DNA of 64,000 bases from Paraphysoderma sedebokerense. Lineage: Eukaryota > Blastocladiomycota > Physodermatomycetes > Physodermatales > Physodermataceae. The stretch lies in the NCBI GenBank assembly GCA_025602915.1, contig JAHLJZ010000007.1, forward strand, positions 372,001-436,000, written 5' to 3'. Numbering within the stretch: the stretch's first letter is position 1; the number at the start of each line of letters is the position of its first letter. Positions 1 to 13,967 of this stretch are shown piece by piece. The notes beneath the pieces are model-generated. The model saw nothing but the letters and a program-made list of their open reading frames with translations. It was not told the origin of the DNA and ran no database searches. Position numbers and translations under genes: made by a program.

Positions 1-3000
1 GTCCAGCAATTTTTTATATAAAGCGAGGAGTTGGAGGTAACTTGTGGGAGTGATATAGTTGTTCCTTCCTAATTCTGCTTTAAATTGAACCGAAGTTTCT
101 CGAACACTCTCATGCATCAGAACACATAGATTCACAATTCCATCAATAACATTTTCAGAGCCCAAATCAGTCATTTCTGCATTTGAAAAAAGGTTAGGCT
201 AGTCAACGCAAATCTTGTTTAGTGAAAGGGCACAAACCTGCAATCGAGTTCGCCGCGACCGATCTAAGAGCTTCCTCTGGCCACATCGAGAACCAATCAA
301 TGGTACAACAATTAACCAGCGATGGAAACATTCTTAATCTATTACGGAAAGCTTCACCGATCGGACTCATACACAGAATTACATGTAAGTTTTCTCTAAT
401 TCGATCAACATACATAGCAAACATGTTTTCCTTTGTCGGAGGAAGGTTCGCTTCTACTGCTACAGGTCGCATGGCTTGATAGATTCGATTCAATTCTTCT
501 TGATTGTAGATATTCGGGACGTCTCCAGAATTCAAAATACTGTTAACGTCTTCAAGGCAGCTTTCGTCAACAATCTGAGTGTCACAATACAGAAACATAG
601 TCGGTTTCAGGTCCAGCCCAGCCTTAAAAAGAACTTTCTTCAAATCTTCCCTCCACTCAGTCTGGCCATAATTTTTTGATATTTCGATTTGAAAGCACTC
701 GTATTCAGACATGAAGGCAGCAAGTCTTGCCAAGCTCTGACGGCCACTGCCACCCACGCCAAGCAATAAACCATTCCCTCTAGGCTGGCGCAGGATACGA
801 CAGATGCGGGATACATGCTCGATAGCATCCAGAAACATGACTAGTTTCATTGGCGCATTGGTTTGCGAATTATAATCTTCGAGATATTCCTCCACTAATT
901 TAACAAGTCGTTTCATATCTTTCACTTCAACGTAGCATTTAGGATCAGCTCCCGGAGTTAAATAATCACAGTAAATGACGGGTTCACTTCTAATAACGTC
1001 GTTCCAAGATACGCGAAGATACTCCTGGATTGTCGGTTTGAGCAGATCCGTAAACCAAGCCCGATCCGTTTTATCAACCAGCCGATCAGAGAACACCCGT
1101 AAACATTCATGAATCCATAGCCGCACAAAATCACTGCTACCTGCAAGAGATTTGATGTCTGCCCCCATAATACCCTGGAACACCTTAGCCAAGTCGCGCA
1201 AGTTATAAGTGTAATGCGACTTAGCCGGAGTAGGTAGCAGTTCCTTGCGAATGGTATTGTAAACATGGATCGAAGCTTGAACAATCAAACTTGTAATATT
1301 TTGAATATCAGTTCCTAGTTTTGACGTGAACGAGGAAATAATCGTGTTGAAAATACGATTCAGGCTAGGTTCATCCATTTCAACGAATGATATCAAGTTA
1401 AAATGACGCAACAGTCGTTGCGTAATTGGATTCCGTCCGCCTCCAGGTGGTCCCATAGCAGCAGCATATACTATGTCCACGACCTCCATGAACTTTCCAA
1501 CAACTTTGCGATCATACCATCCATTATGATCCATCCACTGTCGGAGAAACTCTATTGGCGGTTGTGCTCCCGTCGATTCCATAGCAGGCATATTCAGGTC
1601 GTCAACGAAAACGACAAACTTCTTTCCAACCGGAGGTCCATACACTCCTTTTCTACGTTTTTCAAATTTAGAATCTAGCAGATCTTGAGTTTGATTTGCA
1701 CTTGTTCGTGCGGAGAAGTTAACTATAAGGGGTGAAAATATTTCTTTCATCCCTTTGAATATCTTGTCATTAATAGTTACTGTCTTTCCAGTTCCAGTTG
1801 GACCTGTACACAAGACGTGACAATTGTTATGAAGCAAGATATCAAGAAGGTAGGAATGTCGAATATTGTCCATTGTCGGAACAATGACGTCTGAGCCTCC
1901 AGTCTTAGAATTGACGGCGAAATCAGACATTCCAGCCATCCAATTTACCCATTGCTTAGATTCGAAATCAAAACGATAATCGTAGATAACTCCCAGTTTC
2001 GGCAACGATACATTCTGACCAGACACTTGCAACTTTTCTCGTAGCCAACTGTTGAATTTTAATCGCCCATCGGAATCTGATGTCACCCCAATCGACCAAA
2101 TGAGCGAAAAAATGAATAGTGGTTCTACTAATTCGTTAAGTGCGGATTCTTTTTCTGCCGGTACATTCGACGACAAATCCGTAACATCGGTGTACTTGAC
2201 AAGAAGCGAATCAAATATCTTCATCAAACTCTGAGTAAGCTGAACATTGGTTGTTGGAACGGTTTCCTTCAAATTCTTTCGCAAAAATTCTAAGGAAGAG
2301 TGCAAGTAGGTGGAATACAATTTGCGTAGTGTATTATTGAACGTTGTTCTAAAGCTTGCTGAAAAGTATGAATCGTGTTTCTGTAACCACGACGTAATCA
2401 ATGGGGATAATCCTAATGCTCCAGGTTCCATATATACCATCCCGCAACGAGAAACTGTAGCAGGGGAAGCATAGGCCAAATTTTCGACTTCGAACACTAA
2501 CCGCTGAACGGGTGATAACTTGATGATTTCGCCACTACTTAAGCATAACTTCTTGTTGTCATCCAAAACGGTGTTCATGCTTTCGATCCAGATGGCATCG
2601 ACCGGACCATCAAAGATATACCATTTCTTGTCAGCCGTTGTATCTTCGGCTCCTTCGCGAATCATATTTGACACGATACCATCGGTCCATTCATGTGTTT
2701 GAGGGTCAAATTCACCATAAAGTTGCCCCATAGTGATTGATTTTGGATTCACTACATGAGTACGCACTCTCTCAAATACGGTACCGCTTGGTGACATCGT
2801 TCCTTGCAACTTAGTCAAAGCGGCAGCAAGAACTCTATAGCAGCATGTCTTGCCACCGCCCGTTGGACCCACCAACATCATACCATGACGAACCACAGTA
2901 GTTTCATACATCTGAATACACTTCTTGATGAATGGTTCTTCAGGTTGAAGATGCATTTCAGCGCACATCTCATTGATCATACTCAGCAGTTCACCGTAAT

Positions 3001-6000
3001 CCGCTTTTGGCTGTTGAACACCCGGAAACAAGTCAGAAATGATACCGTTGAAAAGGGGCACATCCTCCGCCAAAAATTTAGGCAGATTTACATCGCATAA
3101 TGCTCGGAGTAATAGTAGATCTTCTGGAGCATTAGGTTGTTCCCGCTTTAGATTTCCAGCCGCGCTAATAACTGTTTTAACAGCCCTCATTCCGAAATCA
3201 TAATGATCTTGAGACGACAACTGCTCCGACGAGAGCTTAAATGTAGCAACCATTTTTTGCGCTAAAATTCTAGCATCGGAGAAGCCGAAGGAGAATAAAC
3301 TAATTTCAGCAATCATGGCGTAATCCGGTATCATCATAGCTACGGGTCTGAATAGCGCCTTCAAATTGTCTGGCAGCTCCGTTCGGCCAGCATAACCAGG
3401 ATTCATAGTGATAAAAATAGCATTCGTGGGATCTAATCCTAGATCCGCACCTTCGAATACGAATCTAGTCATGCCGGCTGCTACTGCCTTTTGAATTGTC
3501 GTTATTTGCTGAGCAATGACCGACAATACTTCAATATCGATACGGTTAAATTCATCAAAGCATGCCCATGCGCCTGCTGCAGCAAGACCTTTGAAAAATT
3601 TTGCCATAGCAAGGTAATCCAGTTGATCAGAACAATTGAACACAACGCACTGCTTAGCTAACGCTTTGGCTAGATCTTTCACAGTCTCTGTCTTGCCCGT
3701 ACCCGCTGGACCGGCCGGGGCGCCGCCCATACCAAGATGCATAGCACCAGATAATGTCAAATAACAACGATCTGTAAGCGGTGTTATAACAAGTCGACCG
3801 GTATTGCCAAGATATTCGTATCCGTATTTAAAATTCGCATTCACTATTTTAACTCTGAGGTCGTTATCTTCCCAATAATATCTCAGTTGGCTCATCCATT
3901 CAAAATCAGCTGCACTGGAAACCTTAGTTTCAATCAATTGCTTGACGACATCCCTGGCATGAACATCGATGACTATCAAAGCGCCCAACGATAATCTAGC
4001 AATTTCGGGTAGATCACTCCTCACCAATTTGACCAAATTTTCCAATTGATTCAATTGCTGCTTATATAATTTGTCCAAGCAATTACCACGAATTGCTTCC
4101 GTAACATCCTTGGTGAAAAAGGTTTGACTGCAAGCAATAATTACTTGTCCTGCCCATTCCAACACCCACTTGTTTCGTTCTTTGTGAACATAATCGGCTA
4201 GGCATTTTTTGATTTCTTCACGGATAGATTTTTTCATAGCTTCTTCCACTTTAAGCAACCATTCCTCAACGTTCCCCATGGGGTAAAATTTGTCTGGGAA
4301 TGGAATACATTCTCCATCGGAAGCATACATTGCGGTGATAAGTTTGTCCGATTGAAACTCCAATTTTGCAATATTTTCGAAGCATTTGCGTAAATGCGGT
4401 TGTACGGCGGTAGGATCTCGGGTCTGAGATAAGATTTGTAACAATTCGTCATCAGAAAGGAAAAAGAAGCGAGGAAAAGCAATTCTTTTGGCTTCTAGGT
4501 ATGCTGACAATCCTTTTGAAACTAACTCCAAAGCTTTGTTTGATTCCCGAAATAGCTCAAGCAATTTTGTGTCGACACAGACGTCGAGAGCACGAGACTT
4601 TGACTTCGCTTGTTGCATGATTCGTCTCCAGCTTCGGTCAACCACTGAGAACCGCTTACTTTCATTTGGCAATTGCCTTATGATATCTTCTGAGGCAAAA
4701 ATCGGCTCTAAATATATCCAACCACGTTGGAAAGTTATCCATTCTTCCAATACTTCCTGAATAACTCGTAATTTTGAATCCCATAGTGCAATTCGGTCCG
4801 CAAAGGGCTTCTTGAATGGCGAGAAGTTCATAGATTGTGTCATAACTATGTGATCATCTAACAATCTAATCAATTCATCCGATGTCTTCATAATAAAGGT
4901 CCCAGTCTCACGATACGGTAAAATTTCAATCGTGACATCTTTCCATTCCTTTTCCATTTTATCCAAGGTCGCTTCAATTGAGAACTCTTTAGCCGCTTCA
5001 TCGCACACCTTGGTAATCTTGTCAAGATGTTTCATTAAGTTCATAGACAGCAAGTCAGTCAGCGAAAACGATTCAGAGGGCCGCATTCGTATTCCAACTT
5101 CTGCCGATAGTTTGTCCCAGTGCCGATCTCGCATACCTGGGTTGCATAAGGCCTGAATGAGCGGCAAGTAAGGTTTGAATTCTTCCATTTCATCCTTGAT
5201 CTGATTGGCGACAGCCAAACAACCTGGAGTTTGTTTAAATGATTTAGCACACTTGAAGATAGACCTCCAACCGCTCGTCAGATTTTTTTCTATTTCCTCG
5301 GAACTCAGACTCAGGAATGATCCGTTTAACCATGACGATTTCCATTTAAACCAGTCATTGGTGGTCATCCACAATGTCCTATATGGTTCAAAATCCTTCG
5401 ATAGATTCGCGATATCCTCGTAATTCGTTATTTCAATTCCAAAGATTCGTTCCCGAGAATTGTATAAATCAACCAAACTTTGACATTCCTTCAATTCTAG
5501 CGAAACTTTTTGCACTTCTGCAATGATTTCTTGAAGGCGATTTAAATCTGTATGTTTTGAAAAATTAGTGATGACGGCAGATATATGATGAATTCGCTCC
5601 TTGAATAACTCTTGGTCCGTTAACAATAATCGAAGGAAGTTTTGCTCATCGGCATTCAAGTTTTCTTCGGTTTGTTTCATTGTTTTATCAATCTGAGCTG
5701 GCCAACCACAGGCTGCCCATTTAGCTTTGAAATTGTCATTTGGTAATTCATATTTATACTTGTCTAAAATCTCATAGTCATGCAACATGTCTTTAATTCG
5801 AGCTTGCTGGGTTTCTACCATATCCGGAACCATTTTCATATAATCCCGTAAAGCAGACATCTCTTCGACCTTCGACGGTCGCTCTTTCAATCGTAATTGT
5901 ATCTGCTGGAAAGCTGAGATAATCGATAGAGACTTTTTGGCGGTTCGACGAGCTAATACTTCTAACACCACCTTCGAAAAATCCTTTCGCAAGCCATTTC

Positions 6001-8663
6001 GGATCGATTCACAATTAATGTGGAACATGCCAATGGAGACATGACTAGGCAATTCCTTTTCTAAAGCCACTAACTCCTGTTGGTGCCGAATAATGTCATT
6101 CTCCATTTCCCCAACAGTAAGACTCTTGCTATCATATTCCTGCATATACTTGTTCAAATCTGTCCTCGCTAGGTTGATATATTTGTCATATTGCCTGAGA
6201 TAGTGTTCCAGTGGTAGCAGGGCTTCTTTAATAACATCTCGAATTGAATCTCTTATATGGACGACAAACGGATCGTTCAAACGAACGGTTTCGAGCAAAG
6301 GTTTCGACGCCCAAGACAATTTATCCATTATGAGAGGCTCGAGATCTGACACTGAGTCTATCGCAGTCAAAGATTTTTCCAAGACAGTTATCAACGTCTT
6401 TTCGTAGACTTGTAAATCCGTATCATAAGTAATTTTGCCGTCGCGGTAAACCAGATCGAGCATGAATATAGGTTTACGGGGGTTTGATTCGGGGATCTGG
6501 AAGTAGAATGGATCGGATGGTACTCGTTCGAAAACTTTTATTAGATTGGTTCCTTCAATGGTAATTTTGTACGCTACGGTGCTCCGAATGAGTTTTATGT
6601 ATTCTTGAAATGAATGAATCAGGAGAAAGCGAAGAGAATCTTGCAAGATAAATCGTACGGTTGTCATGAACCTCTTCAACTTTGAAATTTTATAAACTTC
6701 AAAATTATTTTCCGAGATACTATACCATCCTTTACCGATGTCTTTGAGTCCGGATTTGATGATATTTTTGATTCCAGTAGCCCAACTTAAATATTCCAAT
6801 AATTGCAAGTAAATTAATACGAAAGAAGGAAAGGAGTTTTGTTTAGTCACAACAAAAAAAAACTTTATCCGAAGGGAAAGCATTTCAACACCTACTTATC
6901 TCTACAAAACAGTTTGATTTGATGAATACTTTGACTTTGTTGCTGCTCAAATTCATCATGCCTCATCATTTTGTGAAGATTGGTAGAGAAAAAGCTCATA
7001 GAGCCTATCCTGTTGCACTCTATGCGGACGTTGTACCATGTTTTACACACTAAGCTCTTGGTAAGAAAGGATTCGAAGGAAAATGATTTTCGGCGGTCGG
7101 AGAAAACATAAGATTTTTCGGGTTTCGGTATAACTCTATAAAAAGGTCTAATCAGCCCCACAGCAGGTTTCTCACCATAGAAGGAGGTTTCATACGATAG
7201 TCGGGCTATATCGACTTCAGTTTCGGGTAAAGCCAAGTGAGAATACAGTGGAGAATTCGCCGGATCCCTTGTTTCGTGATTAAATAAAATTTTGTTCATT
7301 GCTCTACCGTATTCGTGCTCTATTTCTTCGACTAAAGAACGAGTTGTTTCAGTATGTACCAAATTTTTCAAATTCTGCATCCGCAACACGGATCGATCGA
7401 CGATTGATTTGGTATAAGACGACACTGGAAGGAGGGAAGGGGATGATTTCGGCATGCAGTCGATATAAAAATTATATTTCTAGCAAGTATGACACTAATG
7501 TTAATAATATGCCGTCGTTAAGGAATTGTCATCATACTAACAAGTTTCGCCTCAGTCTCCGACCGGAGCTTGCACGCAGCCCTAATCCGATTGGCGAAAT
7601 GATACGGGTCTTCGGCAAGAAAATGCACATATATTCTGCAAACAATGATTCAAAATATTAATTGAAATATCTTCATTGGGGATTCAAATTATTAGAGAGG
7701 TACCTGGGCTTCATGACCTCGGTTGGTGTAGTCGTCAACGTCTTTGATTCAGCGATGGACTTCTTCGAGACAGATCCATTATCAATTTTAATCTTCCATA
7801 AAAATGCAGACCTATCATATCCAATCATATTCCCATCTGCCCAAAATCCGTCGACATACGTTCGACATGGCACATGGACAGACGCTTCCTGATAGCCTTG
7901 CTTCTGAGCTGAATGTACATCTTTTGCCCACGACGACGATGTAGTCTCTTTATCCATGTTTAACCATTCATCTACGACTCTAGTGTCGTACTCCGTATCG
8001 TCGAAGAATTCAAGCGGAATAAAATTATTCTTGGTCTCTGGATGTGCGACCATTTCCACGATTTAAGACTCAGTGTCAGTAACAAAGATGATTGATAAAT
8101 TAATACCAATGCGGATCGTTAGTTTACATACCAATCGAAATATTAGCTTGCAGGAGAACATCGGCAATATGATGCTGCCTATAAAGTCTCTTTTTCCTTT
8201 CAATTTCTACCCTTCGCAAAGGCAGTCCCGGTTTGGCTTCGTAAGGTAATATGACCTTGGGTTCTACTGCCTTTTCAGGATTCGATTTCGGATTTGAGCC
8301 TAAATCATCCAGCGATTTTGATATATTATTTGTACTCGCTGCATTGTGTGCCTTCAGTTTTGCTTTGGGCAGAAATAATGCCGGTGTAGTGCTAATGTCT
8401 GGCAATGACGGCGTTTTAAATGGTAACGGACCGACTACCGCCGACCGATGAGACTGAGACAAGTTTGAAGATGCTGGGGAATGCAGAATGTAGTCTGAAT
8501 AGACGCCTTTCTGTGAAGTTGAGTTGGAGTTTGTAGATATAGATTGAGGACGTGTAGGGGATGCTGATGGGGCTTTCTTGGAGGGTGAGTGGGGAGAGTC
8601 GGCCAGGGAGGGAGAGAGGAAGAGGGGTCTGCGTTTCCGTCCAGCAGTGGAATCTGCAGACAT
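1..8663 (-). CDS. DNAH1: Axonemal dynein heavy chain 1 (inner-arm type), partial at the left edge
   Basis: Motor subunit of an axonemal inner-arm dynein. My model has six exons: 8663-8132, 8037-7704, 7635-7542, 7479-6896, 6785-238 and 176-<1. All phases agree, giving 2756 codons; the rest lies left of the window. DNAH1 identity rests on family-specific N-terminal stretches: VEIERKKRLYRQHHIADVLL in exon 1, PLEFFDDTEYD in exon 2, and AEDPYHFANRI running into YNFYIDCMP across exons 3-4. The motor core follows. P-loops are GPAGTGKT (AAA1, about residue 1540), GPTGGGKT (AAA2, about 1820), GPTGTGKT (AAA3, about 2175) and GVGGSGR (AAA4, about 2520). The last exon seen carries the conserved YITPTSYL. 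The microtubule-binding stalk, AAA5 and AAA6 are outside. The chosen ATG opens a Ser/Pro-rich leader, as in animal DNAH1. Most of the protein comes from one 6.5-kb exon. I am sure of the family and fairly sure of the DNAH1 subtype. Confidence 0.95.
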
Positions 8664-9228
8664 GGTTGAGGGAGGGGAGAGATGTCTCTCTGGCTCTCTG
8701 TGGATGTGTGAGATGTATGTTTGTGGTGTATGTTATGGTGCGAGGGGAACGGGACGCCCTCACTCGTCACTCTGGATATGCCGTTCGATCGGCAGCACCT
8801 GTGGAATCCGTCCGACAGCCGTATCCTGCGACGATATGACAGGACACTGACAGGACCCATTCTGGATGTACACTTTTCTCTCAGTTGCAAGAGCAATGCA
8901 CATGCATTAGTGCTCGTCGTTCTTGCGGGGCATCTTTGCAGCAGAGGGTAATCACCTATGTGCATATCATTTGTGGTGACGGCGACACGGAGGACACGCT
9001 CCGATGCCAAACGAGGAAACAATCCATCGCAATCACACCAGCACAATCACACTCATGAATGTCGACTAGATTCAATCCCTGCCAGACACACTCCCTCTCA
9101 GAAGCCGTTTCTGTTTAAATTTTGTGAAGCTCTCTTTCATATTTATTATTGTATTGCTTAAATTTATTCCCTCTTGAAGTGACGCCCCCACGGCTTTAAA
9201 CGTATTCCCATTTTCATTCAACCATCCC
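8664..9228. promoter_or_regulatory. Divergent promoter region between DNAH1 and the DDHD phospholipase
   Basis: This 565-base spacer separates two genes transcribed away from each other. I see no convincing coding exon. It holds GA/CT-rich stretches and a short inverted repeat, GAGAGA-TG-TCTCTC, at 8677-8690, only about 15-30 bases from the DNAH1 start codon. No TATA box stands out. Confidence 0.5.
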
Positions 9229-12200
9229 ATGTCTTCGGATTCTCCTCCTCCGTCGCCATCGCCAAAGTGGTTTTACGCCACCGACATCCCCAAATACTAT
9301 CCCAACGATACAAAGATAAAATCTCTTCCTTCCCAAAAGCAAAAACAACCACCCCAAGTATTTGAAGAATTCACGAAACGTCACTCTAAACAACTTGAAG
9401 AACTTTATCAAAAATTATCAGCATGGAGGGAGGCTACCGGGCAAACAACTCAAGTACTTCTTCAACAGTTCCAACAACAGCCGCAACAGCTTCCATCCGA
9501 TATCGCGGATACTTTGCCGTCTCCGTCAACTATTTCACCTCCAGCCCGGCCTCTCTTGCCGCCTTTTAGCACAACCGCTCTTGTGAATGAGGATAACTTG
9601 TTTGAAGCCGATGTGAATCATATGCTGCTTTATCCCGTCTATTGGAAAGGCCCTGCTTATGAAGTTCGGTGTGTATGAACCGGAGAGAGCTGATTAATGG
9701 CACTGCAGCCTGACTTTCTTTGTCTTGTAGCCGTGGATTATGGTTCTTCCAGGCTCCTAGTGGCAAATGGTTACCATGTGATTACTCCTTATCCAAGCAA
9801 TTGGAGGACGGATACAAGTAATAATCACTGCCTTTACTTTCCCCTCTAAGTTCTGCATTTCGTTAACACTTGCTATCTTCAGGAAAATTCAACCGTGGAA
9901 ATTTGAACCGACACAACCTTCTGTTACCGAAACTTCCTCAGAAACATCTTCAGCTGACTCTGCAACCAGTAAGCCAGCCCAGAACGCAGAATTGCAGCAA
10001 AAGATTCCTCTTTTCGGACCGCATCTTGGGCAGATTGCACTCTACGTTGACTCGAATACCGCCTGGTTGCTCTCCGACACGGTACCTGCCAAAATCGCTC
10101 ATGCCGTCCTTTCTACGTTTACTTCAGTCAAGTATGAAAGTCTTGGGGGGCAGAAAGTGATAAGAGGATACGAGGACATACCCAAAGCCACTCCAGCGAA
10201 GACAGCCAACAAAGAGAAGGAGAGGAGACGATCTAGCATCACCTCTGATAGTGCTAAGAGTGATGAACTGAAAGATAAAACACCCGGAATTGCCGAAGGA
10301 GGCTTGGTAGAAGAAGACGAAGACGAAGATGACCGACCTGTTGATCATTTAATTTTGGTTGTCCATGGGTAAGTGTCGATTGACTGCACTTGCCATCGCA
10401 GTCCTCCCTAATTGACATAACTCCGCCCAATTCAGAATTGGCCAAAAATTGAGCGAACGACTAGAAGCTGTATTTTTCCCAAATGGTATGTAATTTGGAA
10501 CGGTTATTTACGTCAGAAATCGGGATAACATTGCTGTCATAGACGTTGCCAATTTAAGACGGGGTATTCGACGAGCTTGCGAATCTTTACTCTCCAATTC
10601 CGCTACGCCACAGGCACCAGTGGGTGGGTCATCTCTTCAACCCAGCGAAGAGGCGTCGACCCTTCCGACTGCCAGCAGTAAATCCCCACGAATTCAAGTA
10701 CTACCTATTCAGTGGCGTCAACAAGTCCATTTCGCCGTTACCGCGGAATCTGTGTCGACATCCCTTTCAGCCCCAGTGGGTCCTCGATCCCGTGCACCGT
10801 CGGATGTTTCCGCTACATCCTTCTTCACGGCCTCTAATCCATCCCCTACGACACCAACTGATATTGACCTTGGCACGTCCATTCCGGAATCAGTTATTCC
10901 TCCATTAAATGTTCCGCCAATGGATGTTAACAACCCTACTCAACCGATTGTTGAGAAAAATGTGCCACCGCAAATGAGCGAAGAAGAAAGCAACAAACTT
11001 CCAGCGCTTGATGAAATTCTCTTAAATGGTGTATCTAATTTACGCACGATCGTCACCGACATAGTCCTTGACATTCTATTGTACATGACTCCCCGTTATA
11101 GACAAGAAATCATTACAACAGTTACAAATGAACTCAACCGTGTCTATAGACTTTTCATTTCTCGGAACCCAGGGTACAAAGGAACTGTCTCAATTTTTGC
11201 TCATTCCTTAGGAAGTGTCATATGCTTAGAAATTTTGAGTAACCAAAGAGATCTGAAAATGCCAGCGAAGCTAGATATTGAAAAGAGAGATGGTGAATAT
11301 AGTAGTCTGAAAGTACTACAACAGTACGATTTATTACAGTCTTCTTCCAGCAGTATTTCCATGTCTACTCCTATTCCTAATTCCGGCTTAGCCTCCCTAT
11401 CGGCTTCCGTGTCGCGTTCATCGAAATCGGGTTTGTTTCCACCGCCGAATGATATAGATGCGCTCGGTACAGGCTCCGGAAAAGGCAACGAAGCTCAAAA
11501 GGAAAAAGAGGAAGACGCTGTTACGGATGCTCAAGGCGTTGTATTCAATCAGCTTCGATTTGAAGTAGAGAACTACTTCGCAGTCGGATCTCCCTGCGGC
11601 TTGTTTCTATTGTTGCAGAATGAGCGATTACGGTGTCGATTGCCTTGTGAGTTACCTCAAGATTTGCTGTCGGATGAAGGTGTATTGAATGAATCACTTG
11701 GCGATTTAAGTTTGGATGATAGCAATGCAGACAGAAAAGCAAAAGTTGGCTTCTGGAGTAATCTCGGAAATTCAAATTCGAGGAATTCAACTAAAAATGA
11801 AGGCAGCGATAGATTTGGAGAACAAGAGCAAGTGCGCGGAACAAATTCAAACACTAAGACGAATAGTTCCCAAAAATCGAGGGACTTGTGGCGTGATACT
11901 CCAGTCCACGAAGAATGGACTACGAGTCCCTTCATCAAACGACCGAAAACTAAATATTTATATAATTTGTTTCATCCTAGTGATCCAGTTGCTTTCAGGA
12001 TGGTGGGTTTAACTTCGATCCCTGTTTCCAATCCACCTTTCTGGATGTATCTTTCGTCCGCTTAAATTAACCTCTCTGCATTTCTTGATACCTGAAACAG
12101 GAACCTTTGGTCTCACGCCAGTTCGCTAATAATCAGCCGTATTCCATTCCTTACACCAAAGGCGGTCTCCGCGGACTTCATCAGAATATCACCGTAAACG

Positions 12201-12583
12201 TATCCTCGTTATCCACCCAAATCGTAGATAAATTTTTCGCCACCAGCACCAGCATCTTCAAAGCGACAGCCAGTTTGAATCCTTTCAAACCGACCGAAGA
12301 CAGCTCATCTTCTTCCGCGCCTGTCGCAATCACCAATCAAGAAGGAACATCTGAACTTGTAGAAGGCGAAGAGAGAGAAAAAACCAAGATGGAAGGGGAA
12401 TCATTTGATGATGGTGTCAAGAACCTGAATTCCCGATATCAACGTATTGATTTCAGTTTATTAGAAGGCGTTTTTGAGCATCCTTATATCGGAATCTTGA
12501 AGAGTCATATGGACTATTGGGCCGATGATGACATTGCATACTTTGTAGCCGGAGAGGTAGTGAAGGGCTTAAACATTCAATAA
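9229..12583 (+). CDS. DDHD-domain phospholipase (PA-PLA1 / DDHD1-DDHD2 / Sec23IP family)
   Basis: Predicted intracellular phospholipase A1 acting on phospholipids at endomembranes. Six exons: 9229-9668, 9731-9817, 9883-10368, 10436-10485, 10543-12002 and 12101-12583. Phases agree and give 1001 aa. The N-terminus has the family signature KWFYATDIP, then LLYPVYWKGPAYEVRRG. The lipase core has LVVHGIGQKL, PIQWRQQ and the nucleophile elbow IFAHSLGSVI, with Ser in A-H-S-L-G. The C-terminal DDHD domain has YFAVGSPCGLFL, YNLFHPSDPVAFRMEPLV and SHMDYWADDDIAYF, which supply the metal-type Asp/His residues. Acidic or Ser-rich inserts interrupt the core around residues 290-330 and 520-640. I see no WWE or SAM domain, so it resembles the simpler fungal form rather than Sec23IP. 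The family call is firm; the exact paralog is not assigned. Confidence 0.93.
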
Positions 12584-12914
12584 CATACATCTGATATCTC
12601 AGGAATAAATAGGATTCGAATACGGAAAGCTTTGTAATGATCCAAATTGAGTTGTCACGATTTACGTCCTCTTTCATAAGTTGTTGGATTATGCGTGTAT
12701 CTGGTTGTTTGAGTAAGGCAAGGTTAAGCAACAATGAGACATCAACAGATAGGCAGATTTTTAACCCTGTATGGATTGAATTTATTGTATGCCACTGTAT
12801 TATTAACTACACCATTATGAATTCTTATTGTCCACATTACAACTGTCATGCGGCTAGGTATAGCAAAGAAATGCATAAATTTATTTCTAATAAACATTTA
12901 TCGAAATATCTATA
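12584..12914. other. Convergent intergenic region
   Basis: 331 bases between two converging stop codons. It contains an AATAAA at about 12604 just after the DDHD stop, a plausible polyadenylation signal. Nothing else is recognisable. Confidence 0.5.
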
Positions 12915-13967
12915 TTATGTCGATGTATTCGATCTTAAAGATTTGTGAGACTTCATGTTCCCTTTCCGAATGATTGGCCTGTACTTTTGTGTGGTTGAAG
13001 AAACCATTGACGAAGAGCCGATATTGCCGAATGATGGCATTGCACGGGGTGAAGAAATCAGAGATGGAATTGCTTTTGACGAGGATAAACCAAGTCCTGA
13101 TTCTAATCTGGGCATAGATTGTGATTTCGAGTCGCACAGTGGGGTTGAAGTTCGCCAATATGAGAATGAACATGACTGAATAAAGAGATGGGGAGTGTCG
13201 TTCGAAGAAATTGTTGGAGACGGATGGCGAGGAATCTTTGGTAGTTTTATCTGTTTGGATTGAGGAAACGAATCGTATGATTTGACTGATGAGCCTTGAG
13301 TTTGATACAAATTAAGACGTGAAGACGTTAGTGCCGCGGTGCTCGAGGATAATGCTGGAGAAATAAGTAGATCGTATTCGCTATCTGAATTATTTTCTTC
13401 CGCCATTCGAGGGGTGAAAACCGGAATAGAAGTCTCGTCGGCTGTCGATTCTCTTCTTACTTCTTCACTTTTGATCTCACTAGCTCTAGTCGAGAATTTT
13501 TGCACCGATGCATCTTCCCCTACCGTAGAATTCGACTTCTTTGCCGCATCAGTACAATCATTCATTTTCACCTTACTTCTTTTCGTTTTTTTCTTCCTCT
13601 TATCATGCAGTTTGTCTTTTTTTTTTGGTGCCTGTCGTTCTCCAGATACAATCTGTCCGTCCGCTGGAGCATATTCAATCCATGATTCTAAATCGCAACT
13701 CCAAAGATCATCATAGTTAACGGATGAGCTCCATCCTTCTATTGAAGTGTCGTAAGCTTTATGTGATGGAGTTGTACGTCGGTTTAGTGTCTCAAATAGC
13801 CTATATGAATCTGAAAGTGTAAACTTGGTTGATTGTTCACTGGATCTTGATAGCTGATCCTGTGTTGAGTAAATTATTGAACATTTGGGTTCTGCTGCTT
13901 CTGCATGACTTTCAGTTAATGTATCGTTTCGAGTTTGGGAAGGGCTGTGGGTCGGATCGTCATTCAT
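12915..13967 (-). CDS. Hypothetical Ser/Thr/Lys-rich protein, single exon
   Basis: A single uninterrupted 350-aa frame that I do not recognise. The N-terminal third is polar. A strongly basic stretch, KKKDKLHDKRKKKTKRSK, lies near residues 115-132 and could be a nuclear localisation signal. The C-terminal half is rich in Ser, Pro and Thr and looks disordered, ending in a basic KGNMKSHKSLRSN tail. There are no transmembrane segments and no visible enzyme motif. It converges with the DDHD gene and lies downstream of the EF-hand gene on the same strand. Its length and lack of stops in an AT-leaning sequence argue that it is coding; the function is unknown. Confidence 0.7.
   Translation of the reverse strand: MNDDPTHSPSQTRNDTLTESHAEAAEPKCSIIYSTQDQLSRSSEQSTKFTLSDSYRLFETLNRRTTPSHKAYDTSIEGWSSSVNYDDLWSCDLESWIEYAPADGQIVSGERQAPKKKDKLHDKRKKKTKRSKVKMNDCTDAAKKSNSTVGEDASVQKFSTRASEIKSEEVRRESTADETSIPVFTPRMAEENNSDSEYDLLISPALSSSTAALTSSRLNLYQTQGSSVKSYDSFPQSKQIKLPKIPRHPSPTISSNDTPHLFIQSCSFSYWRTSTPLCDSKSQSMPRLESGLGLSSSKAIPSLISSPRAMPSFGNIGSSSMVSSTTQKYRPIIRKGNMKSHKSLRSNTST

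Noticed and set aside
2052-5423. Several plus-strand open frames of 60-98 codons inside the DNAH1 gene
   Set aside because: They lie opposite a long frame that matches dynein throughout and show no family resemblance; they are antisense shadows.
8416-9046. Overlapping open frames on both strands in the DNAH1/DDHD spacer
   Set aside because: Low-complexity Ser/Pro/Arg readings of a GA/CT-rich promoter, in conflicting frames, with no splice support.
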